This document shows positions 1-8,671 of a DNA stretch of 64,000 nt, in pieces. Source of the DNA: Immundisolibacterales bacterium. Lineage in GTDB: Bacteria > Pseudomonadota > Gammaproteobacteria > HK1. Position 1 is the first letter of the stretch. The number at the start of each line of letters is the position of its first letter. A program made the position numbers and the translations under genes. The DNA is taken from the NCBI GenBank assembly GCA_026712715.1, contig JAPOPW010000047.1:26177-90176 (forward strand), in the 5' to 3' direction. The notes beneath the pieces are model-generated. The model made no database searches and had not been told where the DNA came from. It saw nothing but the letters and a program-made list of their open reading frames with translations.

Positions 1-492
1 CCCTTCCACTGCGTGCCGTTTCTCGCGCTCGACGACGGCACGGTCATCGCGGAATCGATGTCGATCTGCCGCTATCTCGAGGAGCTGCACCCGGAACCGG
101 TGCTGTTCGGGCGCACCGCCGAGGAGCGCGCGGTCATCGACATGTGGATGCGCCGCTTCGAGCTGGACGGGTTCATCCCCCTGCTGCACGCGATGCGCAA
201 CCACGTGCCGACGTTCGCGGGGCGGGTCGTGCCCGGCACCCGCACCGATCTGCCGCAGCTCCCCGCGATGGTGACCCGCGGCAAGGAGATGATGGAGATC
301 TTCCTCGGCCGCATCGAGGCGCACATGGCCCGGAACGAGTTCGTCGCCGGACCGGCGTTTTCCGTCGCCGACATCACCGGCTTCTTCACCCTTCGGCTCG
401 CCACCGCACTTCAGATGGATATCGGCGTGATCGCACCCGCCGTAGCCGCCTGGTTCGCCAGGGTGTCGGCGCGGCCGGCCTTCCAGCTCTAG
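1..492 (+). CDS. Glutathione S-transferase family protein, 5' end cut by window edge
   Basis: The reading frame is open from base 1, so the true start lies outside the window. The visible part begins at the end of the thioredoxin-like domain, with the Val-Pro-Phe-Leu segment (the cis-Pro region that binds the glutathione backbone) and the Glu-Ser pair of AESMSICRYLEE that contacts the glutathione gamma-glutamyl group. An all-helical C-terminal domain follows and ends in the usual ...VADI... helix and an Arg-Pro-Ala tail. The family conjugates or removes glutathione in the cytoplasm; the substrate cannot be told. The SDR at 503 begins 10 bases after the stop, so the two are probably cotranscribed. 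Family call is good, specific function unknown. Confidence 0.8.
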   Translation, partial: PFHCVPFLALDDGTVIAESMSICRYLEELHPEPVLFGRTAEERAVIDMWMRRFELDGFIPLLHAMRNHVPTFAGRVVPGTRTDLPQLPAMVTRGKEMMEIFLGRIEAHMARNEFVAGPAFSVADITGFFTLRLATALQMDIGVIAPAVAAWFARVSARPAFQL

Positions 493-502
493 GCAGGTAC
501 CC

Positions 503-1213
503 ATGAGCAAGCCAGTTTGTGTCGTCTCCGGGGTCGGGCCGGAACACGGCACCGGAGCGGAGATCGCCAGACGATTCAGCGTGGGCGGCTATCGGGTCGC
601 CATGCTCGCCCGCAACGCGGCCAGGCTTGACGCTCTCGCCGGCAGGTACGAGGACGCGCGGGCCTACCCCTGCGACGTCGGCGATCTCGACGCCCTGGTG
701 GGGACCGTCTCACGCATCAGGGAGGAGATGGGCGCGCCGAAGGTCGTCATCCACAACGCCCCGCGCGCGACCCACGGGAGCATCCTCCAGATGGACCCGG
801 ACGACCTCGAGAAGAACTTCCGGGTCAACGCGACGGCGCTGCTCCATCTCGCCCGCGAGACCCTTCCGGGGATGCTGGATGAGGGCGAGGGCGCGATCCT
901 GGTGACCGGCAACACCGCGGCGACCCGGGGCAAGAGCCATTGGGGCTTCTTCGCCGCCACCAAGGCGGCGCAGCGGATCCTCGCCGAATCGATGGCCCGC
1001 GAGTTCGGCCCCCGGGGCATCCACGTCGCCTACTTCGTCATCGACGCCGCCATCGACACCCCGCGCACCCGCCCGGTGCTCTCCCCCGACAAGCCGGACG
1101 ACTTCTTCGCCAAGCCCGCGGCGATCGCGGAGGAGATGTACCGGGTCGCCCACCAGGACCGCTCCGCCTGGTCCTTCCTCGTCGAGCTGCGCCCCTTCGG
1201 CGAGGTCTGGTAG
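503..1213 (+). CDS. Short-chain dehydrogenase/reductase-like protein lacking the catalytic Tyr
   Basis: A 236-residue Rossmann-fold protein of normal SDR length. The nucleotide-binding loop near residues 9-18 is an atypical SGVGPEHGTG, the usual Asn-Asn-Ala-Gly is HNAPR, and the active-site Tyr-x-x-x-Lys reads Phe150-Ala-Ala-Thr-Lys154. Loss of the Tyr hydroxyl should abolish classical hydride-transfer chemistry, so it may bind a nucleotide or act without being a normal dehydrogenase. It follows the GST gene by 10 bases. The ATG at 503 gives the natural beta-strand start MSKPVCVVSG. No terminator is evident before the convergent lipA. Confidence 0.85.
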   Translation: MSKPVCVVSGVGPEHGTGAEIARRFSVGGYRVAMLARNAARLDALAGRYEDARAYPCDVGDLDALVGTVSRIREEMGAPKVVIHNAPRATHGSILQMDPDDLEKNFRVNATALLHLARETLPGMLDEGEGAILVTGNTAATRGKSHWGFFAATKAAQRILAESMAREFGPRGIHVAYFVIDAAIDTPRTRPVLSPDKPDDFFAKPAAIAEEMYRVAHQDRSAWSFLVELRPFGEVW

Positions 1214-1370
1214 CGGGGAGGCCGGGCGGCACCGCCGGCATTTCGCGTGTCGCGATCGGCTGGACCCTGAAGAAACGCTCGATTCGAACCGGCGGTGGCG
1301 GCCCCGGCACCTCCGTATCCATCGCGGGAAGGGGAGCCCCGGACGTGCGAGGCGCCACGCGCAACGGCGG

Positions 1371-2315
1371 TCAGGCGACCTCGGCGGCCTGGCGGTCGGC
1401 GTGGTAGGAGGAGCGCACGAGCGGTCCGCTCGCGACGTTCGCAAACCCGATCTCCTCGCCGAGCCGCCGGAACTCCTCGAACATTCTCGGTTCGACGAAT
1501 CGTTCCACCGGAAGGTGACCGCGGCTCGGCTGGAGGTACTGGCCGACCGTCAGCATGGAGCAGCCGTTCGTGTGCAGGTCTCGCATCACCTCGACGATCT
1601 CGTCGTCCGTCTCCCCGACCCCGACCATGAGCCCGGACTTGGTCGGCACGCCGGGATGGGCCTCGCCGAAACGGCGGATGAGCTCGAGCGACCAGGCGTA
1701 GTCCGCCCCCGGGCGGACCTTGCGGTAGAGCCGGGGAACGGTCTCGAGGTTGTGGTTGAAGACGTCCGGCGGCGCGGCGGCGAGCGCGTCGAGGGCACGA
1801 TCCATCCGGCCCCGGAAGTCGGGGACGAGGATCTCGATGCGGGTGGTCGGGTTCTGCCCTCGGACGGCGCGCACACAGGCCGCGAAGTGCCCGGCCCCGC
1901 CGTCGCGAAGATCGTCCCGGTCCACCGAGGTGATGACCACGTGGCGAAGCCCCATGCGGGCCACCGTCGTCGCGAGCCGGAGCGGCTCCGCGGGGTCGAG
2001 GGGATCGGGGCGCCCGTGGGCCACGTCGCAGAAGGGGCAGCGGCGGGTGCAGAGCTCGCCCATGACCATGAACGTCGCCGTCCCGTGCGCGAAGCACTCG
2101 CCGAGGTTCGGGCAGGACGCCTCCTCGCACACGGTGACGAGGCGCTGCTCGCGAAGGAGGCCCTTGAGCGCCGCGACCCTCGGCCCGGTCGGGGCGCGCA
2201 CCCGGATCCAGGGGGGCTTGCGCGGAAGCGGCCCCTCGACCGGGATGACCTTGACCGGGTTGCGGGCGGTCTTGCTCGCCCCCGATTGCGCGGAAGGATG
2301 ATTCGAAGTGGACAT
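1371..2315 (-). CDS. lipA: Lipoyl synthase
   Basis: A radical SAM enzyme that inserts two sulfurs into octanoyl groups on lipoyl domains of pyruvate and 2-oxoglutarate dehydrogenases and the glycine cleavage H protein. The protein has 314 residues, normal for the family. The auxiliary cluster cysteines are Cys63, Cys68 and Cys74 (C-x4-C-x5-C), and the radical SAM cluster is Cys89-x3-Cys93-x2-Cys96 in CTRRCPFC. The C-terminal Arg-Ser-Ser-Tyr, whose Ser ligates the auxiliary cluster, is present in VRSSYHAD. The gene stands alone with no lipB beside it. It is divergent from the small membrane protein at 2396, so the 80 bases between them should carry its promoter. Confidence 0.97.
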   Translation of the reverse strand: MSTSNHPSAQSGASKTARNPVKVIPVEGPLPRKPPWIRVRAPTGPRVAALKGLLREQRLVTVCEEASCPNLGECFAHGTATFMVMGELCTRRCPFCDVAHGRPDPLDPAEPLRLATTVARMGLRHVVITSVDRDDLRDGGAGHFAACVRAVRGQNPTTRIEILVPDFRGRMDRALDALAAAPPDVFNHNLETVPRLYRKVRPGADYAWSLELIRRFGEAHPGVPTKSGLMVGVGETDDEIVEVMRDLHTNGCSMLTVGQYLQPSRGHLPVERFVEPRMFEEFRRLGEEIGFANVASGPLVRSSYHADRQAAEVA

Positions 2316-2395
2316 GATGGGCAGTATGCCAGCCTTGCCGGCCCGTGCGCGACCCGACCTCTCTCGTGGGAGCTTGCCCGTGGTACGCTTTTCGC

Positions 2396-2659
2396 ATGGC
2401 CGCCGTATTCGACACCCGCGCCGCCGTGCGCGGCCTCGAAGCGGCCGGCATCGACACGAAGCATGCGGAAGCCATCGTCGAGACGATGCGGGACGCTCGC
2501 ACCGCCGATACGGACCAGCTCGCGACCAAGGCCGACTTGAAGGCCGACCTCGCGGAGCTCCGCGCGGACCTCTACCGCGCGCTCTGGATTCAGGGCGGCG
2601 CCATCGTCGCCATCATCGCTGGATTCTTCACCATCCTCTCGGGCCTGAAGCTGCTCTAG
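2396..2659 (+). CDS. DUF1640/CCDC90-type small coiled-coil membrane protein
   Basis: An 87-residue protein starting at the ATG ([11 protein letters not shown]); an in-frame GTG at 2345 would add 17 unrelated-looking residues. The N-terminal half has the pattern of DUF1640 proteins ([13 protein letters not shown], then VETMRDA). A coiled-coil stretch with [16 protein letters not shown] heptads follows, and a single C-terminal membrane helix (about residues 63-84) ends in GLKLL. Relatives are inner-membrane proteins of unknown role, with the coiled coil facing the cytoplasm or forming oligomers. It ends 7 bases from the convergent end of iolB. Confidence 0.7.
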   Translation: MAAVFDTRAAVRGLEAAGIDTKHAEAIVETMRDARTADTDQLATKADLKADLAELRADLYRALWIQGGAIVAIIAGFFTILSGLKLL

Positions 2660-2666
2660 CCCGCCG

Positions 2667-3476
2667 TCAGGCGGCGTCGTGCCCGATGACCCACTCGTGG
2701 TCGGGGTGGTTCCGGAAGCGCCACTTTCGCATCGGTCCGGCCATGACGTTGAGGTAGTAGAGCTCGTAGCCGTAGGGCGCGCCGACGGGATGGTGTCCCC
2801 GGGGCACGAGCACCACGTCGTGGTCCGCGACCGCCATCGTCTCGTCGAGCGACCCGTCCTCGGTGAACACCCGCTGGACGCCGAATCCCTGGTCCGGGCT
2901 CACCCGGTGGTAGTAGGTCTCCTCGAGGAAAGTGATGTTCGGATAGTCGTCCTCGTCGTGGCGGTGCGGCGGATACGACGACCAGTTGCCGGCCGGGGTG
3001 TAGACCTCGGTCACGAGGAGCCGGTCGGCGACGTCCGCCTGCTCCATCGCGATCGCGTGGATGTGCCGGGTGTTCGCGCCGGAGCCCCGGACCTCTTCCT
3101 CGATGTCGTCCGGCCCGATGACCCGGGCCGCGTGCCCGCCCTCCCCGGGAGCGGTGCAGACCGCGACGGTGCACGGGGTCGTCGCCCGCATCCGCCATTG
3201 CGAGCCGTTCGGGACGTAGACGCTCCAGGGCTTCGTCCGCTCGAAGACGTCCATCCGCCCACCGAGCTCGCCGAACGCCTCCCCGCCCGCCGTGATCTCC
3301 GCCCGTCCTTCGACGAGGACCAGCATCGCCTCGCGCTCGCCGGTCGCCTCGGCCGCCTCCTCCCCCGGCTCGAGCCGGTAGAGCCCGAAGCCGACGTAGG
3401 TCCAGCCCGCCGACGCGGGGGTGATGTCGTGCACCTTGCCGCTCGTCCCCGCCGGACGCCTGTGCAGATCGCTCAT
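2667..3476 (-). CDS. iolB: 5-deoxy-glucuronate isomerase
   Basis: Converts 5-deoxy-D-glucuronate to 5-dehydro-2-deoxy-D-gluconate (DKG), the substrate of the kinase encoded just upstream. At 269 residues it has normal IolB length, with two cupin barrels. The metal-binding His/Glu set is visible in PPHRHDEDDYPN, FLEETYYH and the late VPRGHHPV segment. The start ATG at 3476 overlaps the iolC stop in an ATGA, so the two are translationally coupled. Other inositol genes (iolA, iolD, iolE, iolG) are not in the window unless the divergent SDR at 5589 takes part. Confidence 0.95.
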   Translation of the reverse strand: MSDLHRRPAGTSGKVHDITPASAGWTYVGFGLYRLEPGEEAAEATGEREAMLVLVEGRAEITAGGEAFGELGGRMDVFERTKPWSVYVPNGSQWRMRATTPCTVAVCTAPGEGGHAARVIGPDDIEEEVRGSGANTRHIHAIAMEQADVADRLLVTEVYTPAGNWSSYPPHRHDEDDYPNITFLEETYYHRVSPDQGFGVQRVFTEDGSLDETMAVADHDVVLVPRGHHPVGAPYGYELYYLNVMAGPMRKWRFRNHPDHEWVIGHDAA

Positions 3477-5389
3477 GTTCCCTCTCCCTCGTCGATTGCC
3501 CGCGCCCGATCCCACTCTGCGCAGAGCCGTCCGTAGCGGGCCGCCATGTCCGCGACGGCCGCCCCGTCGTCCGCCTCCCCCGCGAGCCAGTCCCGGGCGG
3601 CTGCGGCGAAGATCGTCCGCCCGACCGCGAAGCCCTTGACCGCCCGGTGCCGCGCGGCCGCCGCGAAGCTCTCCGCGAGACGCTCCTCGCTCTGCCCGCG
3701 CCCGAGGACCACCATTCCGCGGCACCACGGATCGTTCCGCTCCACCGCCCCGCACGCGAGCGACCAGGCCGCATCGCCCGCCATCGGCTCGATCTTCCAC
3801 CAGTCCGGACGCACCCCGAGGTCGTAGAAGCGCTGGATGACCTCCGCGGTGGTGCCGTCCGCCATCGGCCCGTCCCCGGAAGCGATGACCTCGAGCATGA
3901 GCTCGAGACCGTTCGCCCGAGCCGCGCGGGCGAGGCGCACGATGGTGTCTTCCTGGCTCGCCTTCATCTGCGCCGCATCCCCGGGGTGGTAGCGGCAGAG
4001 CACCTTTACGACGTGCTCGACCGGCCACTCCTGGAGCGCGGAACCCGGGTCGCGGCCGATGTCGAGCTCGAGCGGGCGCGAGCCCGGCACCTCGACCGGC
4101 CGCCCGATCCACATCCCCCGCCCCGCCGCCGCGTAGAGCGCGTTCCGCCCCCATTCCCAGTCGCTCAGGATTCCGTACCCGGACCGCCCGGACGCGACCT
4201 CGAGGGCCGCCTCGAGGCAGAGCTCCTTGAACCGATGGATCCGGCCCGGGTCGGCGCCCGCCTCCGCCGCCGCCGCCACCATCTGCGCGCGGTGGTCGAA
4301 GGCGAAGATCCGGACCTCCGGCCATTCGCCGCGGCGGTTGGTCGCCCAATGGACGTGCTCGAGCTCCGCGTCGTTGCGAAGGGCCGGGGTCCGCACCCCC
4401 CGCTCGAAGAAGAACTCGAGCTCCTCCCGGCTCGGATAGGAAGGGGTACAGCCGTGGCGCGACACCGCGAGCGCCCCGCACGCGTTGGCGTACTTGAGGG
4501 TCGTCGGCCACTCCTCGCCGTCGAGCCAGCCCTTGAGGAGCCCCGCCATGTAGCCGTCGCCCGCCCCGAGCACGTTGAACACCTCGATGGGGAAGCCCGG
4601 ACCCTCGACGCCGTCCTCGAGGCGATCGGGGATCGCCCCTTCGAAGACCACCGAGCCCATCGGGCCGCGCTTGCACACGAGTACCGCCTCGGTGATCGCC
4701 CGCACCGCGCGAAGGGCCGCGACGGTGTCCGTCGAGCCGCCCGCGATGTGGAACTCCTCTTCCGTCCCGACGATGAGGTCGAACAGGGGCAGGTTGGACT
4801 GGAGCTTCGCGGTGACCCCGGCGCTTTCGACGTAGCGGCTCTCCCCCTCGCCGTGGCCCGCGACCCCCCAGAGGTTCGGTCGGTAGTCGATGTCGAGGGC
4901 GGTCCGGGCGCCGTTCGCGCGGGCGAGCCGGAGGGCCTTCAGCGCCCCCGCCTCGGGCCGCGGGTGGCTCAGGTGCGTGCCGGTCACCGTGAAGCTCCGC
5001 GCCTCGGCGATGAAGTCGGGGTCGACGTCGTCCTCGCAAAGGGCCATGTCCGCGCAGTCTTCGCGGTAGAAGATGAGAGGGAACTGCCGGTCGTCGCGGA
5101 TCCCGAGGAGGACGAGGGCCGTCAAGCGCTGCGGATCCGTCTTCACCCCGCGCACGTCCACTCCCTCGCGGACGAGCTGCTCGCGGATGAATCGTCCCAT
5201 GTGCTCGTCGCCGACCCGGGTGATGACCGCGGACCGCATCCCGAGCCGGGCGAGCCCCGCCGCGATGTTGGTGGGCGAACCGCCGATGTACTTCTTGAAC
5301 GACGCCATGTCCTCGAGCCGCCCGCCCACCTGGGTGCCGTAGAGGTCCACCGAGCTTCGTCCGTAGGTGATCGCGTCGAGCGTCTTCAT
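3473..5389 (-). CDS. iolC: 5-dehydro-2-deoxygluconokinase fused to a DUF2090 aldolase-like domain
   Basis: A 638-residue two-domain protein. Residues 1 to about 330 are a PfkB-family sugar kinase (substrate loop GGSPTNIAAG near 36-45, catalytic Asp in NVLGAGDGYMAG near 290). The kinase phosphorylates DKG in inositol catabolism. Residues about 345-620 are the DUF2090 domain (FAFDHRAQM, then LCRYHP and WWKIEP), a class I aldolase-like TIM barrel that commonly accompanies IolC and may carry out the next aldol step in place of IolJ. The start at 5389 is preferred because GGGAACGG lies upstream; an in-frame ATG at 5404 adds five residues. It is coupled to iolB by a 4-base overlap. Confidence 0.93.
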   Translation of the reverse strand: MKTLDAITYGRSSVDLYGTQVGGRLEDMASFKKYIGGSPTNIAAGLARLGMRSAVITRVGDEHMGRFIREQLVREGVDVRGVKTDPQRLTALVLLGIRDDRQFPLIFYREDCADMALCEDDVDPDFIAEARSFTVTGTHLSHPRPEAGALKALRLARANGARTALDIDYRPNLWGVAGHGEGESRYVESAGVTAKLQSNLPLFDLIVGTEEEFHIAGGSTDTVAALRAVRAITEAVLVCKRGPMGSVVFEGAIPDRLEDGVEGPGFPIEVFNVLGAGDGYMAGLLKGWLDGEEWPTTLKYANACGALAVSRHGCTPSYPSREELEFFFERGVRTPALRNDAELEHVHWATNRRGEWPEVRIFAFDHRAQMVAAAAEAGADPGRIHRFKELCLEAALEVASGRSGYGILSDWEWGRNALYAAAGRGMWIGRPVEVPGSRPLELDIGRDPGSALQEWPVEHVVKVLCRYHPGDAAQMKASQEDTIVRLARAARANGLELMLEVIASGDGPMADGTTAEVIQRFYDLGVRPDWWKIEPMAGDAAWSLACGAVERNDPWCRGMVVLGRGQSEERLAESFAAAARHRAVKGFAVGRTIFAAAARDWLAGEADDGAAVADMAARYGRLCAEWDRARAIDEGEGT

Positions 5390-5433
5390 CCACCGTTCCC
5401 GCATGTCGAGCCGCGGCGCCGCAGCGAACGGCG

Positions 5434-5462
5434 ATTCTGGTTTTGCGACCGCAGCATTGCAA
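5434..5462 (-). promoter_or_regulatory. Possible sigma-70 promoter for iolCB
   Basis: On the minus strand TTGCAA (-35, 5457-5462) and CAGAAT (-10, 5434-5439) are separated by exactly 17 bases, about 40 bases before the iolC start. The boxes are only partial consensus matches. The rest of the 5390-5588 divergent gap shows nothing else recognisable except the GGAG ribosome site of the SDR at 5589. Confidence 0.35.
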
Positions 5463-5588
5463 CACGGCCCGCTCCGGTTCACGGCCGGCGGCGGGGGCGC
5501 GTGCTCAACCTCCCGGGGCGAACCGGGTACCATCGCGACCTGCCCGGCCCCGCGCCCCACCCATCGACGTCCGACGGAGATTGCACCC

Positions 5589-6365
5589 ATGAACGACTTT
5601 TCCGGCTTTTCCGCCGTCGTGACCGGCGGGGCGAGAGGGATCGGCGAGGCCACGGCGCGCGTCCTGTGCGAGGCGGGAGCCCGGGTCACGATTCTCGATC
5701 GCGACGACGCCGCGCCCGTCGCGGAGTCGCTCCCGGGATGTCGCTTCGCGCAGGTCGACTTGCGCAATCCGGAAGCGGTGGCCCGCGTGATCGACGCCGC
5801 GTCGCAAGCCCAGGACGGCCTCGACGGACTCGTCAACAACGCCGGGGTGAGCCCGGCCCGGCTCCTCGACACGACGGAAGCCGGGGACTTCGAAGACCTC
5901 CTCGCCATCAACCTCAAGAGCGCGTTCAACTGCACCAAGGCGGCGGTTCCGCACATGCGGGCCCGGGGCGGCGGGGCCATCGTCAACCTCGCCTCGGTTG
6001 CCGGCAAGAACATCTCGCTCGGGGCGGACATTCCCTATACCGTCTCGAAGTGGGGCATGGTCGGCTTCACCCGGCATCTCGCCTACGAGCTCGCCCCCTG
6101 GGGCATCCGGGCCAACGCGGTCTTCCCCGGGACGACCCGGACCCGGCTTCTGCGCGGCGACCTCGACAGGATTGCGGCCGGGGTTCCGCTCGGGCGCCTG
6201 GTCGAACCGGAGGACATCGCGAACGCCATCGCGTTCTTCCTCTCGCCGCGGGCGGCCATGTGCACCGGCGCGGAGCTCGTCGTGGACGGCGGGATCCTCC
6301 TCGGCTCGGGACATGCCTACGCGGACTACTTCGGCAAGCGGGGCGGGGAGCCGCCCGCACGCTGA
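5589..6365 (+). CDS. Classical SDR family NAD(P)-dependent oxidoreductase
   Basis: A 258-residue SDR. The dinucleotide motif TGGARGIG is near residues 13-20, and Asp at the end of beta2 (LDRDD) suggests NAD(H) preference. NNAG is intact in VNNAGVSP, the catalytic Ser is in NLASVAG, and Tyr-Thr-Val-Ser-Lys is intact. The C-terminal AELVVDGGIL is typical. The ATG at 5589 has GGAG upstream, and the longer open frame before it is not protein-like. It is divergent from iolCB, so an inositol-related or other polyol/hydroxyacid substrate is possible, but the substrate is not determinable. Confidence 0.88.
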   Translation: MNDFSGFSAVVTGGARGIGEATARVLCEAGARVTILDRDDAAPVAESLPGCRFAQVDLRNPEAVARVIDAASQAQDGLDGLVNNAGVSPARLLDTTEAGDFEDLLAINLKSAFNCTKAAVPHMRARGGGAIVNLASVAGKNISLGADIPYTVSKWGMVGFTRHLAYELAPWGIRANAVFPGTTRTRLLRGDLDRIAAGVPLGRLVEPEDIANAIAFFLSPRAAMCTGAELVVDGGILLGSGHAYADYFGKRGGEPPAR

Positions 6366-6489
6366 GCCGGAGGTCACCTCGCCCCGAGCGCGCCGCGTTG
6401 CGCGATGCGTCATTGGAGGGGCCCGGAGTCCGCGCGAGCCAGGCCGCGCGTCCGCTTGAATCCACTCTCACCACGGCAAGGGCCCCGGG

Positions 6490-7149
6490 ATGACTGACGA
6501 CACGAACCGCGGCGCGCTCGACGGATTCGTCGAGAAGCTCACCGCGATGACCCCCGAGGACGACGCGCACGAGGTCTACGAAGCGTGGGCCCCGAGCTAC
6601 GAGGCGGACCTCGTCGGCGGCTATGGGTACACCGCCCACCGGATCGCGGCCGAGGCGATGGCCGCGGCCTGCCCGGATCGATCCGCCTCGATCCTCGACA
6701 TCGGCTGCGGGACCGGACTCGTGGCGGAGGAGCTCACGGCCCGGGGGTTCACCGCCATCGACGGGCTGGACGCGTCGCCGCGCATGCTAGCGGAGGCGCG
6801 GGCCAAGGGGGTCTACCGCAACCTCGTCGAGGGCGACGTGCGCTCCCGCGGCGCGGTCGAGCCGGGACGGTACGACGCGGTGATCGCGGTAGGGGTGTTC
6901 GGCGCCGGCCACCTCGGACCGGAGGATCTCGAATGCTTCGCGCGGCCGGTACGCGCGGGCGGTCCGATCGTGCTCTACTCGAGCGCCCTGCGATGGGACG
7001 CGGACGACTACCCGTCGTACCTCCGGCGACTCGAGGCGGAAAGGGTCTGGACCGTCGAGCAAACCCGAACCTCGAACTACATGGACCGCATCGAGCGGCC
7101 GGGGTGGCTTGTTGTCGCCCGCCGTTCCGGGGGGGCGGTTGGTGGCTGA
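6490..7149 (+). CDS. SAM-dependent methyltransferase, METTL27/WBSCR27-like
   Basis: A class I methyltransferase of 219 residues. The SAM-binding glycine loop DIGCGTG is at 70-76, and the acidic end of beta2 is in IDGLDASPRML. The opening AHEVYEAWAPSYEADL is typical of the Williams-Beuren region 27 methyltransferase group, whose substrates are unknown. The dipeptidase-like gene overlaps its end by 8 bases, so the two are likely cotranscribed. The ribosome site is weak (AAGGG nine bases upstream). Confidence 0.85.
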   Translation: MTDDTNRGALDGFVEKLTAMTPEDDAHEVYEAWAPSYEADLVGGYGYTAHRIAAEAMAAACPDRSASILDIGCGTGLVAEELTARGFTAIDGLDASPRMLAEARAKGVYRNLVEGDVRSRGAVEPGRYDAVIAVGVFGAGHLGPEDLECFARPVRAGGPIVLYSSALRWDADDYPSYLRRLEAERVWTVEQTRTSNYMDRIERPGWLVVARRSGGAVGG

Positions 7150-8323
7150 CACGAGGCGATCCGGAGGCGGGCCGAACGCCGGCGGAGGAACCGGCGACAG
7201 CCGCGGAGCCGGGTCCGAACCCGAGGCCGGGACCGGGAATTCCGCCGGCGAGGCCGGGTCGAGCCGCGGGACCGGTACCGGGCTCGGACCGGGGAGCGGG
7301 AGCGCCGGCACGGACACCCGGGACGGGAACGAAGACCCCGCTGCGACCGCCGGGGCACTCTACGCGGACGCTTTCGTCTGGGACGCCCACGCGGGCTTCG
7401 AGTCGTGGCCCGACACCGACCTCCGGAACCTCGCTACCTGGAAGGACGCGGGGGTCGACTTTCTCTCCGTCAACGTCGGCTACGACGTGCAGCGCTGGAC
7501 GGACACCATCCGCGTGCTCGCCGCGTTCCGGCGATGGCTCGAAGCCTCGGACGACTACGCCCTCGCCGGCAGCGTCGCGGAGGTGCACGCCGCCCGCGCG
7601 GCGGGACGGATGGCCGTCGCCTTCGACCTCGAGGGGATGAACGCCCTCGACGGCTCGCTGGATCTCCTGCACCTCGTCCACGGACTCGGGGTGCGCCAGA
7701 TTCTCTTCGCCTACAACCGGAACAGCATCGCGGGGGGCGGCTGCCACGACGACGACCGAGGACTCACCGACTTCGGGCGCGCCGCGGTGCGGGAGATGAA
7801 CGCCCTCGGGGTCCTCGTCGACTGCTCGCACTGCGGCCACCGCACCACCATGGAGGCGATGGCGCTCTCGCGCGCGCCGGTCGTCTTCTCCCACTCCAAT
7901 CCGCGCGTGCTCCGAGACCACGAGCGCAATATTAGCGACGAGCAGGCGCTCGCGTGCGCGGCGACCGGCGGGGTGGTCGGGGTCAACGGCATCGGCCTCT
8001 TCCTCGGCGAGGACGACATCCGCACCGCCACGCTCGCCGACCACGTGGAGTACCTCCTCGACCTCGTAGGCCCCGAGCACGTCGGAATCGGCCTCGACTA
8101 CTTCTTCGAGGCCGACGTCGACCCTAGCTTCCAGGAGGCGCTCGCCGCGAACGAGGACTACTGGCCGCCCGGGCAGTACCCGGGCGGCGCGATCCGGTGC
8201 GCGGCTCCGGGGCAGCTTCGCGAACTCACCGCCGAGCTCCTCCGCCGGGGCCGTTGCGAGGCGGACGTCCGCGCGGTGATCGGCGGCAACTTCCTCAGAG
8301 TCGCGGGCGAGGTCTGGGGCTGA
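7142..8323 (+). CDS. Peptidase M19 (membrane dipeptidase) family protein with Gly-rich leader
   Basis: A 393-residue TIM-barrel amidohydrolase of the renal dipeptidase family, starting at a GTG that overlaps the methyltransferase stop. Residues 5 to about 62 are a low-complexity Gly/Ser/Thr/Ala leader with no signal-peptide character; the catalytic domain then begins at VWDAHAGF. The usual His-x-Asp metal pair reads His83-Ala-Gly, so one ligand is replaced. The bridging Glu (FDLEGM), the His in VDCSHCG and the His in FSHSNPRVLRDHERNISDEQ are kept. Substrate could be a dipeptide or another amide. The leader could be a mis-called start, but no in-frame start lies closer to the domain. Confidence 0.85.
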   Translation: MADTRRSGGGPNAGGGTGDSRGAGSEPEAGTGNSAGEAGSSRGTGTGLGPGSGSAGTDTRDGNEDPAATAGALYADAFVWDAHAGFESWPDTDLRNLATWKDAGVDFLSVNVGYDVQRWTDTIRVLAAFRRWLEASDDYALAGSVAEVHAARAAGRMAVAFDLEGMNALDGSLDLLHLVHGLGVRQILFAYNRNSIAGGGCHDDDRGLTDFGRAAVREMNALGVLVDCSHCGHRTTMEAMALSRAPVVFSHSNPRVLRDHERNISDEQALACAATGGVVGVNGIGLFLGEDDIRTATLADHVEYLLDLVGPEHVGIGLDYFFEADVDPSFQEALAANEDYWPPGQYPGGAIRCAAPGQLRELTAELLRRGRCEADVRAVIGGNFLRVAGEVWG

Positions 8324-8335
8324 GGAAAGCCCCGA

Positions 8336-8659
8336 CTACCTGGCGACCGCTTCTCTCGACGCTGCCAACGGCGCAATCCGATCCAGGTGCCGCGATTCTG
8401 ACCGCCGCACATGGTAAAGATCCCACCGGAGCTGGAGATTCATCCAGAAGTCGGGCGTGGTCCCGAAGAACTTGCCAAGGCGAAGGGCAGTGCTCGGCGT
8501 TGTCCCCCGCCGTCCCCGGACGATTTCGTTCACCCGCTGGTACGGCACCCCAATGGCATCGGCGAGATCGCGCTGGGTGAGCCCCGCCGGACGAAGAAAC
8601 TCCTCGAGCAGCAATTCACCGGGATGAGTGGGGGTTCGATTGGTCGGTATGCGTACCAT
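8336..8659 (-). CDS. higA: HigA-type antitoxin, HTH XRE/VapI family
   Basis: A 107-residue addiction-module antidote. It opens with HPGELLLEEFLRP, followed by a helix-turn-helix (about residues 27-60, LTQRDLADAIGVPYQRVNEIVRGRR) and the FGTTPDFWMNLQ signature of HigA. It would neutralise HigB and repress the higBA promoter. It lies 12 bases downstream of higB, the usual toxin-first order. Because higB is interrupted, HigA is probably an orphan and may persist as a repressor. It is convergent with the M19 gene. Confidence 0.92.
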   Translation of the reverse strand: MVRIPTNRTPTHPGELLLEEFLRPAGLTQRDLADAIGVPYQRVNEIVRGRRGTTPSTALRLGKFFGTTPDFWMNLQLRWDLYHVRRSESRHLDRIAPLAASREAVAR

Positions 8660-8671
8660 GCGACTCTCCGG

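Noticed and set aside
3647..6493. A 948-codon plus-strand frame opposite iolC
   Set aside because: Composition is the Arg/Pro/His-rich type produced by the complement of GC-rich genes; iolC and iolB on the other strand have clear motifs.
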